Origin: Glandiceps talaboti
Taxonomy: Eukaryota; Hemichordata; Enteropneusta; Spengelidae
Length of the DNA: 64,000 bases
Direction of reading: 5' to 3'
Assembly: GCF_964340395.1 (NCBI RefSeq)
Contig: NC_135564.1
Location: 17,144,431 to 17,208,430 of the forward strand
Numbering within the stretch: position 1 is the first letter of the stretch; the number at the start of each line of letters is the position of its first letter. The notes below the pieces were generated by a model. That model searched no databases and was not told the origin of the DNA. It saw only the letters and a program-made list of their open reading frames with translations. The position numbers and the translations under genes were made by a program. Positions 1 to 10,899 of this stretch are shown one piece after another.

Positions 1-202
<202 letters not shown>

Positions 203-219
203 GAATTTGTCATCTTCAG

Positions 220-852
220 CTCCTGTGCCCGTTGCATACTGGCCTCTTAATAGTGAACATGGATTGAATGATACATCCGGCAATGGAAACCATGGTGTGG
301 CTACAGGAGCGACACTTGATATTGATGCCACTGGTACACTGAAAGGTGCCTATACTTTAGCAGGGACCGTGTCTTCTTTCATCGAGTTTCCAAACAATGG
401 TGCCTATGATACAAGATACTCTTTTACTCTGTTAGCCTATGTCTACCCGACAGGCGTGGAGGGACCAATATTTAATATAAATCGATATGCTTTCGGGGTG
501 CATATGTGGCAGATAGGAGATCAAACTTTTTTCGTTCGGTTTGTAGATCGAAGCTTTTCAGATGACCAACCAGCATGTGCTTCAAGTTTCCTTAATAAAA
601 ACGAGTGGAATTTTGTTGGGGCAAGTTACAACTATGAAACTGGACTAGCCAAAGTATGGAAAGGTGATCAGTTAGTTAACACAAAGGACGTTGGACAAAT
701 TGAACTAGCAACACAGTATGAAGCACGGGTGGGAGTTAAAGAGGGTGATATCAGATACTTTGCAGGTAGGGTCATGTGCATGTCGGTGTATGATAGAGAA
801 CTGACGTCAGAAGAGATTCGTCTTGCAATGAACGACTGTCCACTACCACAAG
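220..852 (+). CDS. Gene 1 exon: laminin-G/ConA-like (LamG_3-type) lectin domain
   Basis: The exon follows acceptor tcttcag (AG 218-219) and ends at donor AAG|gtaagtg, so it is 633 bp with phase 1 at both ends. The translation begins [10 protein letters not shown] and contains DTSGNGNHG, a typical opening of LamG/pentraxin-like concanavalin folds, followed by alternating beta strands ([39 protein letters not shown]). The ending RELTSEEI is the usual closing segment of LamG_3 domains. Two cysteines (in ACASS and RVMCM) could pair. These folds bind glycans or proteins in the extracellular space. About 211 residues is a normal length for one domain. Confidence 0.85.
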
Positions 853-3800
853 GTAAGTGAAAGTATGTTTACAATATACTACAACTATGGCAGGTTGAAA
901 ATCAGCCTGCTACGACAGACATAGACTAAGTCAGCCTACTACGACAGACATAGACTAAGTCAGCCTGCTACGACAGACATTGAATAAATCAGTCAGCTAT
1001 GACAGACATAGATTTAATCATTCTGCTACGACAGACATATACTAAGTCAGCCTACTACGACACATATAGACTAAGTCAGCCTACTACGACAGACATATAC
1101 TAAGTCAGCCTGCTATGACAGACATATGCTAAGTCAACCTGCTACGACAGACATATACTAAGTCAGCCTACTACGACAGACATAGACTAAGTCAGCCTGC
1201 TACGACAGACATATACTAAGTCAGCCTGCTATGACAGACATAGGCTAAGTCAGCCTACTACGACAGACATAGACTAAGTCAGCCTGCTACGACAGACATA
1301 TACTAAGTCAGTCTGCTATGACAGACATACACTAAGTCAGCCTACTACGACAGACATATACTAAGTCAGCCTACTACGACAGACATAGACTAAGTCAGCC
1401 TACTACGACAGACATAGACTAAGTCAGCCTACTACGACAGACATATACTAAGTCAGCCTGCTATGACACACATAGACTAAGTCAGCCTGCTACGACAGAC
1501 ATAGACTAAGTCAGCCTGCTACGACAGACATATACTAAGTCAGCCTACTACGACAGACATATACTAAGTCAGCCTACTACGACAGACATATACTAAGTCA
1601 GCCTGCTATGACACACATAGACTAAGTCAGCCTGCTATGACAGACATATACTAAGTCAGCCTACTACGACAGACATATACTAAGTCAGCCTACTACGACA
1701 GACATAGACTAAGTCAGCCTGCTATGACAGACATATACTAAGTCAGCCTGCTACGACAGACATATACTAAGTCAGCCTGCTATGACAGACATATACTAAG
1801 TCAGCCTGCTATGACAGACATATACTAAGTCAGCCTGCTACGACAGACATATACTAAGTCAGCCTGCTATGACAGACATAGACTAAGTCAGCCTGCTATG
1901 ACAGACATATACTAAGTCAGCCTACTACGACAGACATATACTAAGTCAGCCTGCTATGACAGACATATACTAAGTCAGCCTGCTATGACAGACATATACT
2001 AAGTCAGCCTGCTACGACAGACATAGACTAAGTCAGCCTGCTACGACAGACATAGACTAAGTCAGCCTGCTACGACAGACATATACTAAGTCAGCCTGCT
2101 ATGACAGACATATACTAAGTCAGCCTGCTACGACAGACATATACTAAGTCAGCCTGCTACGACAGACATATACTAAGTCAGCCTGCTATGACACACATAG
2201 ACTAAGTCAGCCTACTACGACAGACATATACTAAGTCAGCCTGCTACGACAGACATATACTAAGTCAGCCTGCTATGACAGACATATACTAAGTCAGCCT
2301 GCTATGACACACATAGACTAAGTCAGCCTGCTACGACAGACATATACTAAGTCAGCCTGCTACGACAGACATATACTAAGTCAGCCTGCTATGACAGACA
2401 TATACTAAGTCAGCCTGCTATGACAGACTTAGACTAAAAAAGTGTTATTGCAACATTTTGAAATAAGCTATCACAGTAGCACAGTATCTCTGATAGCATG
2501 TTTTTTCTCAAACGGCAGTCCATATCTATCATGGGATGCCACATACTGAGTTTAGTATCGTATACTTTTGTGGTCTGTACACTTTAGGTCACTTCCATTG
2601 TTTACACTATATATTTGCAGCGTGAAAAGAACACTTGCCAGAGACGTGTCTACAGAGGCTAATTTCTCCTCTTCGATAACAAAAATTCGAGACCATCCTT
2701 ATTGTAGTAAAAAAATTCCCGCCCGCATTCTGGCATAAATTGAGAATGATCACCTAAACGATGTGTAAATAATCTGTAATTGTAATGATTGTACAACACT
2801 ATTTAGCAACTAATACTAAAACACAACATTTGTGTCTTTCATTTATTATAGCTGACATCATTGATTGTTGCGATTATAAACAGGAGATTAAAGTGATGAA
2901 TTGTGGGAGTTACAATGTATACAAATTGAGACCATTAGAAGAATGCAACATGGCATATTGTGCAGGTATGTCATTGTGCCGGGAACGGCACTCATATTAT
3001 ATTATGTATATACAACATTTTATTTCCTTTATTTTTTTTCAAGAGGATCAGGGAAAAGTTTTAAAATATGAAAGTTTGAAGAGATTTTAAGTGTATACCT
3101 TGATTTACAGGGACATCGGTCAACCTAGAAGTATTTGGATCAGTCGATTTACATATTAATCAACCATGGGATGATGTCATCATGTTCAAATACAAATCTA
3201 TGTAGATCCCTATATGTTCATACAGAACTTATGTAAGCACAGTGAAAACGAGCGTTTGTGAGGTGAAAGGCAACAAAGCCTGATATCTGCATTTTTGCGC
3301 TATTTTCAGAAAGTATTCACAGAACATTATTCGTACATTCAGCGGATAACAAAACCAAATATCTGCATTTTTGGAATATTTTTAGAAAGTATTAAGAGAA
3401 CATTATTCGTACATTCAGCGGGTAACAAAACCCAATATCTGCATTTTTGGAATATTTTTAGAAAGTATTCACAGAACATTATTCGTACATTCAGCGTAAG
3501 ACTTACCAATGGCAAATTGATTTTCAAACTTGTATCTCATAAGTTTTGGGGAGACGAACTTGTATGCATGATACCCTCAGTGTCCAGTCATGTCGTAGAG
3601 AAAATATATCATGCAAGTTGAAGTATCATTAAAATTTATTTCGTAATACTTTTCCTCGTTCTGCTTCCTCGCTTTAGTGATACCGTCATATGACAAAAAC
3701 TGTATGTTTGCACCACTTTTGCAAAAGCGAGGACTCCAAACTCTATCACTTTTTCGAAAGCGAGGACTCGCAGTATTGTTTATCATATTTTGTCCAAGAT

Positions 3801-5395
3801 ATTATTGTAACAGAACTCTTTTTAATTTTTTGAATGTTGCAGGTGACCAAGAGCCATGTCCTCCTGGCCAGACATCTTCAAATAATGGATTGCAGCCAAA
3901 TTGTAAAGGTAAGTGAACTATTTATAACAAGAACTTATATTTATAGCCACAACTCCAAGAGACTAAATGGGTGCACTACTGGTATTGTCGGGACTGAGAT
4001 CAACATCCCACTCTACCATATTATCCCCAGGGTCTTTAATTTATCCCACAGTTCGAAATACTAATATGTGGGAAGGGTCATGGATAATTCATGTAGCTTA
4101 CGCCTTTAACTACCGAATGCCCGATTTCCATTCAGTGACGTCATGATTTTACATCCAGTACCACTTATTACAAGTACAGGTGTTAACAACTGTTTGTAAC
4201 TCGGTAACATTTGAAAAAAAATTGAAGATGTATCTGCAAAGTGTTTTCTTATTTCGCTCAACGTCTCTTCGATGATGATACCCAGATAACCATAACCCCC
4301 TCGTCAGTTCCAAGTACTGTAGTGAACAATCCAGACACCCAGGGAATGACAGAGAAAAATCTCAACACTCATTTATTTACTCCAAGTAAAGATAACGCAT
4401 TAAGATCGACAATAAATACAACTGCGATGAATGCCTTGAATGATAAGGGTGAAATTTCGAAATGTTTGATGATGAATGTGCGAACCCGCTTGAACTAATA
4501 CAGTAAATTAGGGGTGGGAATTACACACACAGCAGCGTGTTTAGTTTCTCTCCCCTCCCCCCCCCACCACCCCCAACTATCTCTACAAATGTTGACCAGG
4601 GCGGGCGTTTGGAAATGTCTTTGATTGACAATAAAGTGAAATCGTAGAATCACATGTTAAAATAGAGATTGATAATCACATATTATTCCTGAATACTTTG
4701 CTTTGTTCATTGTTCTTCCAAACTGAGTGTAAATGGCAGATTGTAGTACATGTTATGACAAAGTATATAATGTTACTCTTGAGTCTAGAAAATGAGAGTA
4801 GTAAAAAAAATAGAAAACAACATTTACTATGTCATTATCTTCATTTTCTGAATGTCATGCAGTGGTTAGCAATGTCGACAGCCTCGGTATTGGTTTAGGG
4901 GTAGCTTTCGCTGTGCTTTGCCTTGGTGCAGCAGCATTTATAATTGGTGTTTTGCTTCGAAAATGGTTCAAGAATCGCAAGCGTAAGGTAAGTAAGGTTG
5001 GTATTGTAGAACATGTATATACTCGTACAAACACATGCATACATGTACATACATTAATTATTTGAGCAGTGGAGTAAAGTGTCAATATATATTACAGACA
5101 TGGAACTATGCATATACTAAAGAGCATACACAGTACCACGTACGTACGTACATACATACATACCTACATACATACATACATACATACATACATACATACA
5201 TACCTACATACCTACATACCTACATACATACATACATACATACATACATACATACATACCTACATACATACATACATACATACATACATACATACATACA
5301 TACATACATACATACATACTCACATACATAGACAGACAGACAGACAGACATACAGACAGGCAGACATACATACATACATACATACATACATACAT

Positions 5396-5434
<39 letters not shown>

Positions 5435-5809
5435 CATACATAGAAATTCATATGGAACTTGAAAGTCAGTGAGAATAAAAAGATGTAAAATCCGACGTTT
5501 CGAATAAAAACTCTTTATCAAAGTATTTGTCGGCAAGAGTCAGGCATATTACCTGAATATATCTGAATGTTATGGAACAGAACGACAACCATGCGTGATT
5601 AACGGCTATACGCGTGAAACGTTATAATATTCGCACGCACCAAATAGAACACGCCTGAAATATTTTTTTTAAATCATTAGACCGGAAATGACGTGAATAA
5701 TGTATTAATTCCAAGGGGTTCCAGCGTTCTGAGTCGGAAACTGATTTCCTCTTCCTTCAACCTCAATACTTTCTCATCACCAGAAACCTTACAAATGCCT
5801 GAAATAGAC

Positions 5810-5904
<95 letters not shown>

Positions 5905-6175
5905 AAAAAACCTAGACAAGCAGTATACGTTTATCTGAGACTTCAAGTTGAAAGCGAAAAACACAATTCTGGTGTCAAATAACATGGGAGAGAGGCAGTA
6001 TTATACGTGATGAAAAAATAAGCAATGAGTATTTAACCGGTAACCCAGGAATGAGTGAATATTACTTGTAACATGGTCACTCAACTATTTTTTTCTATTT
6101 CTTCTCTTTCTCTGATTCTAGGTTGAAGACGAGGCAGAGAATACAATGGACGAGGCAGAGAATACAATGGAATGA
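220..6175 (+). CDS. Gene 1: 3' part of a type I transmembrane mosaic receptor (5' end outside window)
   Basis: I join exons 220-852, 2852-2965, 3843-3908, 4242-4448 (tentative), 4863-4987 and 6122-6175. The product reads: laminin-G-like domain, C-terminal half of a D8C domain, a small Cys-rich module, a Ser/Thr/Asn-rich stalk, one membrane-spanning helix with basic stop-transfer residues, and a short acidic tail ending at TGA 6173-6175. Introns between extracellular modules are phase 1, and the last intron is phase 0. The signal peptide and any further N-terminal domains lie upstream of base 1. Such an architecture fits a surface adhesion or recognition receptor, but the ligand cannot be deduced. 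I do not recognise a named orthologue. Uncertain points are the stalk exon boundary and whether an exon for the first half of D8C was missed. Confidence 0.7.
896..2437. repeat. 29-bp minisatellite, about 53 copies
   Basis: Tandem 29-bp units of the type CAGCCTGCTACGACAGACAT plus ATACTAAGT run without spacers through the intron after the LamG exon. Copies differ mainly at three positions (G/A in CTGCTA/CTACTA, C/T in TACG/TATG, and TATA/TAGA near the end), and the variants are shuffled along the array. It is non-coding. Confidence 0.97.
2438..2851 (+). other. Gene 1 intron remainder, no feature recognised
   Basis: This is unique AT-rich sequence between the minisatellite and the D8C exon. I searched it for the missing N-terminal half of a D8C domain and saw none. 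It ends in the pyrimidine-rich acceptor ttcatttattatag. Confidence 0.6.
2852..2965 (+). CDS. Gene 1 exon: C-terminal half of a D8C (uromodulin-type, 8-cysteine) domain
   Basis: This 114-bp exon (phase 1-1; acceptor AG 2850-2851, donor GCAG|gtatgt) encodes [20 protein letters not shown] followed by [12 protein letters not shown]. The pattern CC-x(n)-C-G-x-Y-x-V-Y-x-L-x(4)-C-x(2)-AYC matches the second half of the D8C domain known from uromodulin and GP2 (CC...C.GGYYVY.L...P.C...YC). The first half, normally including a GWYRF-like segment, is not seen upstream. Either it lies in an unrecognised exon or the module exists here as a half-domain. The role is extracellular and structural. Confidence 0.75.
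3281..3506. repeat. 76-bp tandem repeat, three copies
   Basis: Three consecutive 76-bp units share atctgcatttttg, agaaagtatt, agaacattattcgtacattc and agcgg. They lie in the intron between the D8C and Cys-rich exons. The short open frames across them are by-products of the repeat. Confidence 0.9.
3843..3908 (+). CDS. Gene 1 exon: small Cys-rich module (GCC2/ephrin-receptor-like)
   Basis: This 66-bp phase 1-1 exon (acceptor ttgcag at 3837-3842, donor AAAG|gtaagt) encodes [20 protein letters not shown]. The CPPGQTSS...G..P.C pattern resembles one arm of TNFR/GCC2-GCC3/ephrin-receptor-like repeats (CPxGxYSxxG..xC). It follows the D8C exon directly and is probably a short rigid spacer toward the membrane stalk. 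Confidence 0.75.
4242..4448 (+). CDS. Gene 1 exon (tentative): Ser/Thr/Asn-rich membrane-proximal stalk
   Basis: The open frame encodes [20 protein letters not shown] followed by further Thr/Asn-rich sequence ([15 protein letters not shown]), the composition expected of a glycosylated stalk. A 207-bp exon from the AG at 4240-4241 to AAGG|gtgaaa keeps phase 1 at both ends, but that acceptor has a poor pyrimidine tract. The AG at 4284-4285 has the better tract but would shift the frame. The module is therefore likely; its 5' boundary is uncertain. Confidence 0.4.
4863..4987 (+). CDS. Gene 1 exon: transmembrane segment
   Basis: The exon (acceptor gtcatgcag, donor CGTAAG|gtaagt, phase 1 in, phase 0 out) encodes a short luminal segment (VSNVDSLG), a hydrophobic helix of about 24 residues ([20 protein letters not shown] then VLL) and the basic anchor [10 protein letters not shown]. 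By the positive-inside rule the protein is type I, with its modules outside the cell. Confidence 0.88.
5128..5437. repeat. Compound microsatellite (CATA)n-(CAGA)n-(CATA)n-(CA)n
   Basis: Tetranucleotide CATA blocks are interrupted by CAGA copies and end in a CA run, in the last intron of gene 1. All open frames here on both strands (Tyr-Ile-His or Met-Tyr-Val-Cys repeats) are artefacts. Confidence 0.97.
5813..5901. repeat. (GA)n microsatellite
   Basis: About 44 GA dinucleotides lie in the last intron of gene 1. The poly-(Arg-Glu) and poly-(Ser-Leu) frames across it are artefacts. Confidence 0.97.
6122..6175 (+). CDS. Gene 1 terminal exon: acidic cytoplasmic tail
   Basis: After the acceptor ctctgattctag (AG 6120-6121), the phase-0 exon encodes [17 protein letters not shown] and stops at TGA 6173-6175. 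DEAENTM occurs twice in tandem, an exact 21-bp duplication. With the basic [10 protein letters not shown] it makes a cytoplasmic tail of about 27 residues. No tyrosine-based, SH2 or PDZ motif is visible, though Thr in ENTM could be phosphorylated. Confidence 0.85.
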   Translation, partial: VEDEAENTMDEAENTME

Positions 6176-6387
6176 CCATCCATGTGATAGTGGACTCCTT
6201 TGATGACATGGGTCTTATTAAATGGGAACACTTTACTTTGGTACCTACTTAGCTAAGTCAGAGTTTGAAGAGTTTCATTTCGGCTTTATAGTCGAGAATT
6301 TACGAAGATATTTGCTAAATATATGACGACGCCATTGCTATCTGTAATAACGTACCGTGTTTCTGTAATCTTAGTGTTTTACTCAAG

Positions 6388-6502
6388 TAATAAACCACCC
6401 CCTGGGGATGGTATACCAAGTGTTTTTTGACCAGTGAAAGAAATATATACACCGGTCACTGGTCAAAGGTGACTGGTATACCATCCCAGGGGGTGGTTTA
6501 TC
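6388..6502. repeat. Inverted repeat (hairpin), about 115 bp
   Basis: The left arm TAAACCACCCCCTGGGGATG plus GTATACCA is matched inverted by the right arm TGGTATACCATCCCAGGGGG plus TGGTTTA, with about 50 bp between that also carries partial inverted sequence (GACCAGTGA / TCACTGGTC). It looks like a small foldback element at the 3' end of gene 1. Confidence 0.8.
6389..6394 (+). terminator. AATAAA polyadenylation signal, gene 1
   Basis: A canonical AATAAA lies 214 bp after the gene 1 stop codon, at the left edge of an inverted repeat. It is the first AATAAA after the stop. Confidence 0.6.
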
Positions 6503-6857
6503 GCTTTTATATTATACCAGTATATTGAAAACAAGAACTAACAATTTAAGATTTTATTTGCACCCCCTTCCCCCACGAATTTGAATAATTTGAAAACAAT
6601 GAAGCTGCTTTCGAGACAGCTGATCTGACGCGCGTATCATATCAACTGACAACTCTGAACGTCGACCACGTGGACCACGAATATCGTGTGTCGTGCAGTG
6701 ACTGGATTTATTTTAACCCATCAAAAGTAGGTTGTTCAGAAATCACCTGTTTAGCCATAGACCTACTCGATGTTTTAACTCAACGTATTACTTAAAATGG
6801 TTTCTATATATACGACATGCTTCGCAACTTGGCGGTGTGACGTGTGAGGAGGTAGTC
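6503..6857. other. Intergenic, nothing recognised
   Basis: This AT-rich sequence between the gene 1 3' hairpin and the dispersed repeat shows no coding, RNA or repeat signature that I can support. Confidence 0.5.
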
Positions 6858-7430
6858 ATTTTTACCTCCCGTAAGGGTACGGGATCGAGGTATTAAAAGG
6901 GGATATCTGTCTGATTGTGTGTCTGCCATGCGTCCGTCTGTGTTTGTGTGTGTGTGCCTGTCTGTGTCACCATTTTCTTAAAAACGGCTGGCTCAATTAT
7001 AATGAAATTTAGTACCTATAATGAGTGGGGTAATGGCTAGACCTGATTAGTTTTGGAGCCAGATATGTTCATGTTAATTAGAGAAATTTGCAAGCAATAT
7101 CTTAAGACTGCATACTTCAATTTCGATACAATTCAGTACATACATTAACCATAACAAATTGTGCATGTCCGATAAAGTTAATTGATGCACCTTACAGTGT
7201 TAATGAATAATTTGCATAATTAATGATTTTCGGTAATTAGGATATATCATAAGAATGCATACTTGAATTTCAATATATTTAGAACATATGTTAACCATAA
7301 CAAAGCGGATATGTCCTATAAAATTTGCTGATACAGCTTACAGTTTATAATGAAAAATTTGCATAATTAATGATTTTAGGTAACTAGGCTGTATCTTCAA
7401 AATGCAAGCTTCAAATTTCGTATTAAGTAT
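6858..7430 (+). repeat. Dispersed repeat family A, copy 1
   Basis: The copy starts TTTTTACCTCCCGTAAGG...GAGGTATTAAAAGGGG and consists of diverged internal units of about 140-160 bp containing TTTGCATAATTAATGATTTT, CGGTAATTAGGCTATATCT and TTAACCATAACAAA. Further copies lie at 13530-14638 (+) and 57270-57715 (-). It is non-coding with no terminal repeats that I can define, probably a tandem-structured non-autonomous element. Confidence 0.8.
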
Positions 7431-7721
7431 TGTCGTATGTACATGTATGTGAGACAGACTAAGAGGTACAGTTGGTCGAACATTGTTGTGTGGCTGAAAT
7501 GAGACTGATTTGGTGAAACATGAAAGTAACCTGTCCTGGTACATGTACATATTTATGTATTTGTAATACATTGTTTATAATGTTCAATTTTTAATCTCTC
7601 CATCCTTTCTCTGACCTGTAAAACTCTTGTTTAGACAAAGAAACCCAATACTTTTTATATAACTACTAAATTTGATAGCAGCCATAATGTAATATATTCA
7701 CTGGAATAATTGTAAGAACAG

Positions 7722-7975
7722 ATTAGCTTAGATTAGATTAGATATACTTTATTAAAGTCCATAAAACATAGAAATTTGTCTTGGCACCAGGCAAACATCA
7801 AACTGTAGGTATAGAGCTAATTACAAAATAAACGTGCTTGCTTGTGCTACAGAAAAATGACTGAGAACATTGGCATTTAAAATTGCGTTTACTCTTTGCC
7901 AAGTCCAAGTTTAAATGTTTTACAGTAGATGGAAAAGGACTTCATAAAAACGTTCTTTCGATCATTGGGCAGTGG
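7722..7975 (-). mobile_element. 3' end of a non-LTR retrotransposon or SINE, minus orientation
   Basis: The segment is absent from the same place in units B and C. Read on the minus strand it ends ...CTTTAATAAAGTATATCTAA and then TCTAATCTAATC repeats, the typical 3' end of CR1/RTE-type retroposons with a short tandem tail. It therefore inserted after the segmental duplication, or is specific to this copy. No coding capacity remains. Confidence 0.65.
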
Positions 7976-8783
7976 TAGTGGGTGATAAGATGTTATGATA
8001 AGAAGTGTATTATTAATTCGCTTAATTAATCAAGCAATGGTAAGTTAAACATAGTTTAATTAAATAATTTTCAAATTCCTTAATTATTGTAATGTTATCA
8101 TATAACCTTGTACCAGCCTTGTATCATTTTAAAGCTAATCATCTGAAGTTACAATCAATTTAAAGGCTTATTTACATTTCCTTCTATTATTTGTGTATTT
8201 ATTAATAGTATTAAAATAAACTACCTGAAGATATTTCAATGAACTGCAGTATTATGGTCAGTCTTCATTTACAAAATGCTGACGCACTTACTGTCTCAGG
8301 AATGGCAAGAGTATTATTTTTCAGCAAACGACATGAATTAGCAATTACGACATTGAACTCACCCTGTAAAAATTTAACAGTTTTCGCACCTGAGGAAACA
8401 GTCATGTGCCAGTGGAGAAACTCACATATCTTTCATTGAAGTACCGTTAAGCATGAATTAAGCACGACTGCCATCTTGAAAAACGTTGTCATTTGTAAAT
8501 GATGTGAGTCGGGCAATGTCCAATTCAAAGTAATATCGAACTCTTTATGCCAATACTGGTGACTTTGACGACAAAGTGGACAATTTTTGGCCAATTCGTC
8601 AATTCAAACACCAATCTTCAGAGTGAAATAATATGCAATTGATACTGAACGTTTTACGATATACTGGCTATATATTTATTTCACCGCTAGCAACACGCCT
8701 AGACTTATTAAAAGTGAAATTCCATGTAGTAATAGTGGTAAAGCACACATGTTCTATTTCCGTTATTTACAGTTACATTATTA

Positions 8784-9351
8784 GGACAGTACATGTATAC
8801 AATATAGTTACTTTGGAACGGTAAATTGGAAACGAATGCTACGTTTCGATCCGTCTACTACAGACCTTGATTTAATTATTCAGCGTTAATGTTTAGCTCT
8901 GAACTGGCGGAATAATATGTCCGTAAATTAATGGTAGTTGGTATTCTTGGCCCCTATTCATGATGGGTCTTCTCTGTCTGATGTAGATAGCTTCCTTTAC
9001 TGTGTGTTTTAACCAGTCTTGTTCTCTGGCTAAAACCATGGTGTTATCCCAGGACACATTGTGGCCGGTCTTGTTACAGTGATCCCCAGCTCCGGTGGTG
9101 CTATCCCTCTTGTTGTTGATGCTGAGGGGCGTTTGGACTCCCCGATGTAGGTATGGCTGCTGTCCTGATCACATGTGATGTGGTAAATTGTGCCACAGAG
9201 TTGTTCTCCCGGTGTTTTGTCCTTGGGGTGCACTAGCAATGTGCGCAGGGTGGGTGTTGCTTGGCTGGTGGTACAAATTAACGCCATGAGACTGGAAAAC
9301 TCTGAACAGTTGTTCCCTGTAGATATGGTAGTCCCACTATGAGCTGGCTGG
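8784..9351 (-). mobile_element. Penelope-like element remnant: GIY-YIG endonuclease domain
   Basis: On the minus strand, from about 9287 down to 8890 and with frame changes, the translation reads LLVHPKDKTPGEQLCGTIYH, then HTYIGESKRP, then a C-terminal part with HCNKTGHNVSWDNT and AIYIRQRRPIMNR ending PPVQS-stop. CGTIYHITC...HTYIGESKRP is the GIY-YIG nuclease signature in Penelope-like elements. Flanks TTACATTATTA at 8773-8783 and 9352-9362 form an 11-bp target duplication, and units B and C lack the insert. It is a 5'-truncated, dead copy. Confidence 0.85.
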
Positions 9352-10311
9352 TTACATTATTATATTATCATTATCATATCATTTACCATGAAAGGAGCCA
9401 ACACTGTAAGACTAGTGATGTCTGTGTGTTACCTTTATTGTGTCTATCTCAACATGAAACCTTGTGATCAGTCTCACTAATCTTAATAGTTTGCAAGGTA
9501 TTATGTCGAAATCAAATGTAATGGGTGCGTATTTGCCAGGAAGCTGTCGTTGCAAAAGCCATTCATCAAGACTTTCGTTTTGTTTGAAGCAGTGATTTTA
9601 TTGTCTTAAATAATTGATAATTGTCTGTTTGTTTGTCTGGCTATCTCACTGGCTATCTCAGTCTTTCATACATTCCTCAAGAACCTTTGGTCCAAGATTC
9701 TATAAATGGGCATATGATTAATACGTAATTTAGGCTTCGCTCCATAGTAACCAAACGATGGGGGCTCTCTCTAAGTACATGTTTGGTTGTTTCTGGATGG
9801 GCATCACTCATTCAAGAGAAATTGTTATAAAAATGACGAAAACATAATTACCCTACCGATTATCACTGCAACACAATCCCTACCATGTATATGTATATAC
9901 GGGGGTCAGAATCGACAATTATTTCCTTTGAGCTGACAACATATAATGACCGTATAAGTGTAAAGGTAAATAAAACATTGTTAGAAGAGCCTTTGGCTCA
10001 ACAATTTATCTAGTTCAAACAAACAAACAAACAAACAAACAACGTGACTCTCCTCGAAATGTGGGAATGACAATATATTCCCCTCACCCAATCCCACACC
10101 ACCTCGCTTGGTAATTTACGTCCTAGAAGACTTTGGACGTAATAATTAACCCTCCTGTATTGCGTATGATCAGTTTGCCTAGCTCGATGTCTGACTGTGT
10201 TTATCGTGAAAGTAGTGTAATTTCAAGAAAAGTAGGTTTGTGATACAGATCAACGGATATCCTATAGCAAGAAGACGGAAACACAAATCAACCAACAAGG
10301 CTGTCTTGTAA

Positions 10312-10333
10312 ACAGAGAGGGTGCCCACTCTGT
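10312..10333. promoter_or_regulatory. Conserved ACAGAG...CTCTGT palindrome, unit A
   Basis: ACAGAGAGGGTGCCCA then CTCTGT: an imperfect 22-bp inverted repeat found at the same position about 0.57 kb upstream of each signal-exon ATG (unit B 22755-22776, unit C 38867-38888, both with a central GGCGCC). It is a candidate protein-binding site conserved among paralogues, but its function is unknown. Confidence 0.35.
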
Positions 10334-10672
10334 TTTTTTATTCACGATCTCTCCCCAGACCACTGAATATTGTAAAGAGTTGGGTTTTATTCCTTTAATA
10401 GAATTTGTTATACAGCCAGAAAAGGCTATGAATGCGGCGAAACCTGGATTTTAGATATGTATATATGAGCTTCTTTTAATACACAGATGGCGCGCAGTCG
10501 AGGTTTAGCAGAGAATAAATTAACTGTTCGTCAAAATTTGGACCCTGTCTGAAATCGAACAAAAGTGTTTATCGCTTGAACTGCACGTAGTGTATATTCC
10601 TCTAACAAACGCCAATGAAAAAATTTGTAAAGTTTTATTGTTATTGTTCAATACTTCATGAACAAATCTCAA

Positions 10673-10793
10673 TGACGTCACGATTTCACTATTAGCCATC
10701 TTTTCATTCGTGACAAAAGAAGAATTAAAAATGAATACTCATGAAAACTTTGAACCAGGAACTTTTGAGAGAAGAGATCCATGCCCATATAAA
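10673..10793 (+). promoter_or_regulatory. Gene 2 core promoter: CRE-like TGACGTCA and TATA box
   Basis: A perfect CRE palindrome TGACGTCA lies at 10673-10680 and a TATA box (TATAAAG) at 10788-10794, 112 bp before the ATG. The TATA box sits at exactly the same distance in units B and C. The CRE is altered there (TGGAGTCA and TGGCGTCG), so it is specific to gene 2. Confidence 0.6.
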
Positions 10794-10899
10794 GATAGTA
10801 ACTCGGGTTTTATCACCAGCATTCGATGTTGAGTCTGTGTCGGGAACGGATTAATCCGTCACTCTACACTTTTGAAGAACAGAAGCAACACCAATTAAC

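Noticed and set aside
896-2437. 29-bp direct repeats resembling a CRISPR array
   Set aside because: Units are directly adjacent with no spacers, and the context is an animal intron.
3111-3130. Possible 20-bp exon after acceptor tgatttacag
   Set aside because: The size breaks the phase 1 pattern of gene 1 and it encodes nothing recognisable.
5035-5536. Tyr-Ile-His and Met-Tyr-Val-Cys repeat ORFs on both strands
   Set aside because: Products of the (CATA)n/(CAGA)n/(CA)n microsatellite in the last intron of gene 1.
5677-5985. Arg-Glu and Ser-Leu repeat ORFs
   Set aside because: Products of (GA)n.
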